Below are positions 60,463-64,000 of a stretch of DNA of 64,000 bases, in pieces. Under the pieces are notes generated by a model. That model saw only the letters and a program-made list of their open reading frames with translations, ran no database searches and was not told where the DNA came from. A program made the position numbers and the translations under genes. The stretch comes from Chromobacterium amazonense (GTDB lineage: Bacteria > Pseudomonadota > Gammaproteobacteria > Burkholderiales > Chromobacteriaceae). The stretch's first letter is position 1. Each line of letters begins with the position of its first letter. Location of the stretch: NCBI RefSeq assembly GCF_001855565.1, contig NZ_MKCR01000031.1, positions 248,001-312,000 on the forward strand, given 5' to 3'.

Positions 60463-60514
60463 TGGAGGCGGGGGTCGGAATCGAACCGGCGTAGACGGAT
60501 TTGCAATCCGTCAG
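60463..60514 (-). repeat. tRNA-Cys (GCA) 3' fragment, probable attachment-site remnant
   Basis: On the minus strand it covers the anticodon arm (ACGGATTGCAAATCCGT, anticodon GCA), variable region, T arm and acceptor strand ending CCCCGCCTCCA. The 5' half of a tRNA is missing; AT-rich unrelated sequence precedes it. The T stem has one mismatched pair. A 52-nt tRNA 3' end is the classic product of integration into a tRNA gene. The intact tRNA-Cys would lie beyond the right edge. Confidence 0.8.
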
Positions 60515-60556
60515 AAAAATATTAAATACAATAAGTTACAGAAACAACCACCCAAT

Positions 60557-61495
60557 TCAACCATTGCACTGCAATTTTGAGGGGATTCCATCCCGGATGG
60601 CTGTCATCTGTTTTGGAGAGTCCGAAAGCACCACATCAATGCCCAGGCACGCCGCTTGACGATACGCATCAGCATCATTCACCGCAATGGCAACAATCTT
60701 CACCGGCGCATGCTTTCTGAAGCACGCCACGGCATTCGGCGTCCACATCGTTGCATTCACATCAGACACCCCTTCCCCCAAAGTAAATTGTTCGACAACC
60801 TTGAGCTTTCTCTTCAATTCAAACCCTGCCCATATAGGCTGATTTGGCGGGGCATCGCAACCTGCATTAAGTGCAACTTTTGCCAATCGCGTCCGCGTCG
60901 CATCGCGTGACTCAAACATGCGGGCCTTGGGATATGAAGCAAATGCCTGCTGAAAGGCCACCTCCGTAGAGTACAACGTCACCCGAGACCAAGCCTGTTC
61001 TTCGTCCAGCACCTTCGCCACTGCCAATGCCAGCGGTTCTGCCGGCAAGGCTTTCAGATCCAAAATCACTGGCATGTTTGCAGGCAGTGCGTGCAGAGCC
61101 TGGCTCAAAGTAGGAACGCCGACAGGTTGCTTGCGATACGGATAGTCACCCTTGCTGCCTTTGAACGTCCACCCTACATTCACCTGCGATAAGTCTTTAG
61201 CCGTGCGTGCTGCGACTGGCCCTGATACATCGGATAAGACAGCCAGGTCGGCTGGGCGATACAGAACAGGCACCCCATCCTGGCTCAACTGTACTGTCAG
61301 CCACATGATGTCAGCCCGGTTGGAAACGGCAAGACGAATTGCTTCAAGCGTGTTTTCAGGCGCATCCGCCGTACCCCCACGGTGAGCCGCAATTTGTGGC
61401 AAGGTAGGAATCACGGTTTCAGCAAAAGTACTCGGGATAGCAGCCGTTGCAAGCAACGCGGCAAACAGGGCTGCCTTACTTTGAAGATGTCGCAT
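60557..61495 (-). CDS. GDPD-like exported protein lacking catalytic residues (312 aa)
   Basis: A glycerophosphodiester phosphodiesterase fold with a signal peptide (cleavage about 25, ...STFA). The first motif AHRGG...PENTLEA is present. The second motif, normally E-x-D (ELDVQLTKDG), reads WLTVQLSQDG, and the following H-D of the family is replaced by YRP. The two metal ligands and a catalytic His are therefore gone. It may be an inactive binding protein. GC is clearly lower than the core genes, and it lies next to the tRNA-Cys attachment remnant. Confidence 0.75.
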   Translation of the reverse strand: MRHLQSKAALFAALLATAAIPSTFAETVIPTLPQIAAHRGGTADAPENTLEAIRLAVSNRADIMWLTVQLSQDGVPVLYRPADLAVLSDVSGPVAARTAKDLSQVNVGWTFKGSKGDYPYRKQPVGVPTLSQALHALPANMPVILDLKALPAEPLALAVAKVLDEEQAWSRVTLYSTEVAFQQAFASYPKARMFESRDATRTRLAKVALNAGCDAPPNQPIWAGFELKRKLKVVEQFTLGEGVSDVNATMWTPNAVACFRKHAPVKIVAIAVNDADAYRQAACLGIDVVLSDSPKQMTAIRDGIPSKLQCNG

Positions 61496-61676
61496 TTCAT
61501 GGCTCAGATATGATTGAAATCATAAATGTATGCCAAAACCGACTCTCGGCGCATGTGAATTTTTCATACAAGCCTTGAATTCGCCAGGGCTGCATGCACA
61601 GAGCGCATAAAAACGCACAAACCGACGCCACCCACTCCCCCGCAGCAAAAGCCCGCCATAGCGCGTTTTTACGGCC

Positions 61677-61694
61677 TTCATGCAGCTGCATGAA
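61677..61694. repeat. Perfect 18-bp palindrome
   Basis: TTCATGCAGCTGCATGAA is an exact palindrome in the 290-base gap between the GDPD-like and HD-GYP genes. The gap otherwise has no gene I can support; one frame on the minus strand (61497-61778) is open but has no recognisable features. Confidence 0.5.
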
Positions 61695-61788
61695 AGTCCA
61701 CACATTAAGCGGGCGGGCGAGGCGGGGCTTCGATGGCGCGCGCTGGGGGCTGTGATGTAGGAATGTCGCCGATGACACGGATGAAATT

Positions 61789-63411
61789 TTAGCTAAATTT
61801 AACCGGCAATCGATTCTCGTCCACCAGATGAACTAAGGCGTCCACCACGAGCGGGTCGAACTGGCTACCAGCACGCCCCTTAATGTAATGCATGGTATCT
61901 TCCAGGCTCCATGGCATCTTATAGGGGCGCTTGCTCAGCAGCGCGTCGAACACGTCCACCACTTGCACAATGCGTGCTGACAGCGGGATAGACTGGCCTT
62001 TGAGCTGGAGTGGATAGCCTGTACCATCGAAATGCTCATGATGACCGCCGGCAATTTCTGAACCCAGCGACAGGTAGCTGATGCCCTCCACCAGCTTGGC
62101 CGACTTAGCCAGAATCTGCTCACCGATAGAGGCATGCAGCTCCATGATGGTCCGTTCGTCCGGATCCAGCTTACCGGGCTTGAGTAATATGTGATCCGGC
62201 GTGGCCACCTTGCCGATGTCGTGCAGGATGCTGGCCATGCCTATCCGGTCCATGAATTCGCGCGAAATAAGGTCTGGGTAGTGGTTGCGTATCCGCATTT
62301 CCTGCACGATAGCGTCAGTCAGCTTCTGTACCCTTAGGACATGCTCGCCAGTGTCGGTGTCGCGGAACTCTGCCAGATCGGCCAGCGCCACCACAGTGGC
62401 AGCTTGCGCGCTGCGCAGCTGCTGATAAAGGTAGAGATTGTCGTAGGCGGCGGAGATGCGTTGGCAGAATACGTCTAGCAGATCGCACTCCACTGCATCC
62501 AACGGTTGTTGCGGCATAAATTGCACCGCAAACTCGTGGTTGTTCCGAGCGGGGATATACAGCATGTCATAAGGGTGCTGGAAAGTCCGGATTTTCTCAC
62601 GAAACACTTGTTCAAACAGCGCGGCCAGCTTGGGCTCTCCGGCCAAATTGCCGACTTCCGCCAGATGCTCGTAAGCGCCGGATGCGGCCAGGATTTCAGG
62701 CAATGACGAGCCCGGTTCTGACCCGTTGCGTATACATAAAATCCCATCCGGCGCGATATCCAGCAAGGCACTGACTTGGCGCAAGACGCCGGACGCGAAT
62801 TCGCGCAAAGAATGGATTTCATATAGGTCTGACGCGCTCTCCAGAATCTTGGCCAGACCCTGGCGATTTTTTTCGAGCGAAACCAGGTTTTCATACGCGC
62901 GCAGGGAGGCAATCGTAGTGGTAAACAGCTTCTGCGTGGTGAGTTCGGTTTTGGTCTTGTAGTCATTGATATCGTAATGCAGGATGACGTCCTGTTCCGG
63001 CGCATGGCCAGGTTGTCCAGTGCGCAGCACGATGCGGGTGAGGGAGTTCGCCAGCTCTTCCCGGATGCGTCGGGCCAGCTGCAAGCCCGCATCATCGCTT
63101 TCCATGACCACATCCAGCATGATGAGCGCGATGTCATCATGCGCTTTCACGACTTCCAATCCTTCCTCTCCACTGAAGGCGCTGAGGAAGGTAATCGACT
63201 GCCCTTTGTAGCGCACGTCTCGCAAAGCCAGACAGGTGGCGGTGTGGACGTCTTTTTCGTCATCCACAATGAGCAGTTTCCAAGGCTTTTGTGTTTCAGC
63301 CAGGGTTTCGGGGTTTTCGTCCTGACTGTCATCGAGCAGCCAATCGTCTTCATCGGCCGGTGGGGGGCGTTCGCTCATATCATCTATCTCGTGGAAGCGC
63401 GTGAAATGCAT
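61789..63411 (-). CDS. Receiver-DUF3369-HD-GYP response regulator (540 aa)
   Basis: A predicted c-di-GMP phosphodiesterase. Receiver domain at about 40-170 with phospho-acceptor D in ALIMLDVVMES, a GAF-like DUF3369 region at about 170-330, and HD-GYP at about 335-530 with HDIGK and the GYP loop HFDGTGYP. The ATG at 63411 follows AAAGGAGTTGC. No cognate kinase gene is adjacent. It sits between a phage portal gene and the attachment remnant, with somewhat lower GC, so it may be mobile-element cargo. Confidence 0.9.
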   Translation of the reverse strand: MHFTRFHEIDDMSERPPPADEDDWLLDDSQDENPETLAETQKPWKLLIVDDEKDVHTATCLALRDVRYKGQSITFLSAFSGEEGLEVVKAHDDIALIMLDVVMESDDAGLQLARRIREELANSLTRIVLRTGQPGHAPEQDVILHYDINDYKTKTELTTQKLFTTTIASLRAYENLVSLEKNRQGLAKILESASDLYEIHSLREFASGVLRQVSALLDIAPDGILCIRNGSEPGSSLPEILAASGAYEHLAEVGNLAGEPKLAALFEQVFREKIRTFQHPYDMLYIPARNNHEFAVQFMPQQPLDAVECDLLDVFCQRISAAYDNLYLYQQLRSAQAATVVALADLAEFRDTDTGEHVLRVQKLTDAIVQEMRIRNHYPDLISREFMDRIGMASILHDIGKVATPDHILLKPGKLDPDERTIMELHASIGEQILAKSAKLVEGISYLSLGSEIAGGHHEHFDGTGYPLQLKGQSIPLSARIVQVVDVFDALLSKRPYKMPWSLEDTMHYIKGRAGSQFDPLVVDALVHLVDENRLPVKFS

Positions 63412-63666
63412 GCAACTCCTTTAAGAGATAGTTGATTTTGAATACAAAACCACTCTTCAGACTTATCTCTCCGAAGTCCTCCTGGGAAATTGAGCCCTGT
63501 CAGATTTTCTGTGTGCCTGCGGCTATGCAATGATTCTGAAAGAAACTCCCCATGACCGTTGCGATCCCCCCAAGCAGACCAAGAGACCGAAGGCCCCAAA
63601 CTCATTTCTGACGAACTGATCGACCATCCGTGCGGGCAAGACCCCTTGTGTGATCTGCCTCATGTA

Positions 63667-63999
63667 TCAGACAGTAGCCGCCAGCGCATACTCCCCAAAC
63701 TGGATCACCTCCTCGCCCAGCCAGTCGTTGACCTCCTGCAGCCGCATCATCAGCGGCTTGATCTCGTTTTCGTAGAACACGCCGGCCGCCTTGGGCGCGT
63801 CGCCAAAGCCGCCGACATTGCCTGGGATCACGCCCAGCAGCTGCGGCGGCACGCGGTGCGCGGCCAGCACGTCGTCGCGCGTCACGTTCTTGATGTTGAG
63901 GAATTCGTCCTTCGCCGTCACTTCGCTGATCGGGAGCAGCTGCAGCCCATCCTTCTTGCCGTTGGGCGCGTACATGAACAGGTTCTTGAAGTTGCCCGG
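63667..63999 (-). CDS. P2-type phage portal protein (gpQ), 3' part
   Basis: The C-terminal 110 residues of a pbsx/P2-family portal protein. The diagnostic segment is DVLAAHRVPPQLLGVIPGN, followed by GGFGDAPKAAGVFYENEIKP. The frame continues beyond the right edge (first complete codon ends at 63999), and the stop is at 63667. It shows that a prophage or phage-derived element occupies this end of the window. The 255 bases between it and the HD-GYP gene hold no gene I can support. Confidence 0.88.
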   Translation of the reverse strand, partial: PGNFKNLFMYAPNGKKDGLQLLPISEVTAKDEFLNIKNVTRDDVLAAHRVPPQLLGVIPGNVGGFGDAPKAAGVFYENEIKPLMMRLQEVNDWLGEEVIQFGEYALAATV

Positions 64000-64000
64000 C

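Noticed and set aside
61497..61778. A 93-codon minus-strand frame between the GDPD-like and HD-GYP genes
   Set aside because: Not convincing as a gene: no recognisable motif, and it spans the palindrome. It could be a decayed phage gene.

Overview
The window is about 64 kb of a GC-rich beta-proteobacterial chromosome. Gene content points to Chromobacterium or a close relative in the Neisseriales: PhaR next to a phasin, a short H-NS paralogue, endonuclease-type MutL, a YddG-like exporter, several chemotaxis receptors and large c-di-GMP proteins. I infer this from protein character and gene order, not from a search.

Positions 1-6800 hold the 3' part of rarA, a small AT-rich membrane-protein gene, serS, a CBS-PAS-GGDEF-EAL protein and rimO. 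Positions 6830-8790 are a lower-GC accessory patch: an XRE repressor, an ImmA/IrrE metalloprotease and a 31-residue basic ORF with its own terminator. Positions 8790-22250 are chromosomal: a TPR methyltransferase, phaR/phasin with a shared operator, an M14 carboxypeptidase, H-NS, YgfZ, three tRNA-Asn genes, an EamA exporter, MscL, a Mn2+ riboswitch with its UPF0016 exporter, an MCP, two small enzymes and tRNA-Pro.

Positions 22250-29650 carry the translation cluster on the minus strand (thrS-infC-rpmI-rplT-pheS-pheT-ihfA-merR). Positions 29800-37250 carry tRNA-Val, then on the plus strand tgt-yajC-secD-secF, a DedA protein and mutL. Positions 37500-47260 hold an acyl-CoA dehydrogenase and msrA, polyamine genes (PuuB-like oxidase, PotG-like ATPase, a leader-like small ORF and a candidate sigma-54 promoter), a second EAL/GGDEF protein, a hydrolase/crotonase pair and sbcB. 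Positions 47480-56150 hold an MCP, uppP, a five-gene minus-strand block including scpA, htpG, a ProQ/FinO protein and tRNA-Leu.

The right end is the most dynamic part. A class C beta-lactamase lies beside a Tat-exported AmpD-type amidase that is split by an IS3-family (IS407-type) element with a 4-bp target duplication. Next comes a 52-nt tRNA-Cys 3' fragment that still has a terminator on its chromosomal side. This looks like one end of an element integrated in a tRNA-Cys gene. Inside it are a degenerate GDPD-like exported protein, a receiver/HD-GYP regulator and, at the window edge, a P2-type phage portal gene.
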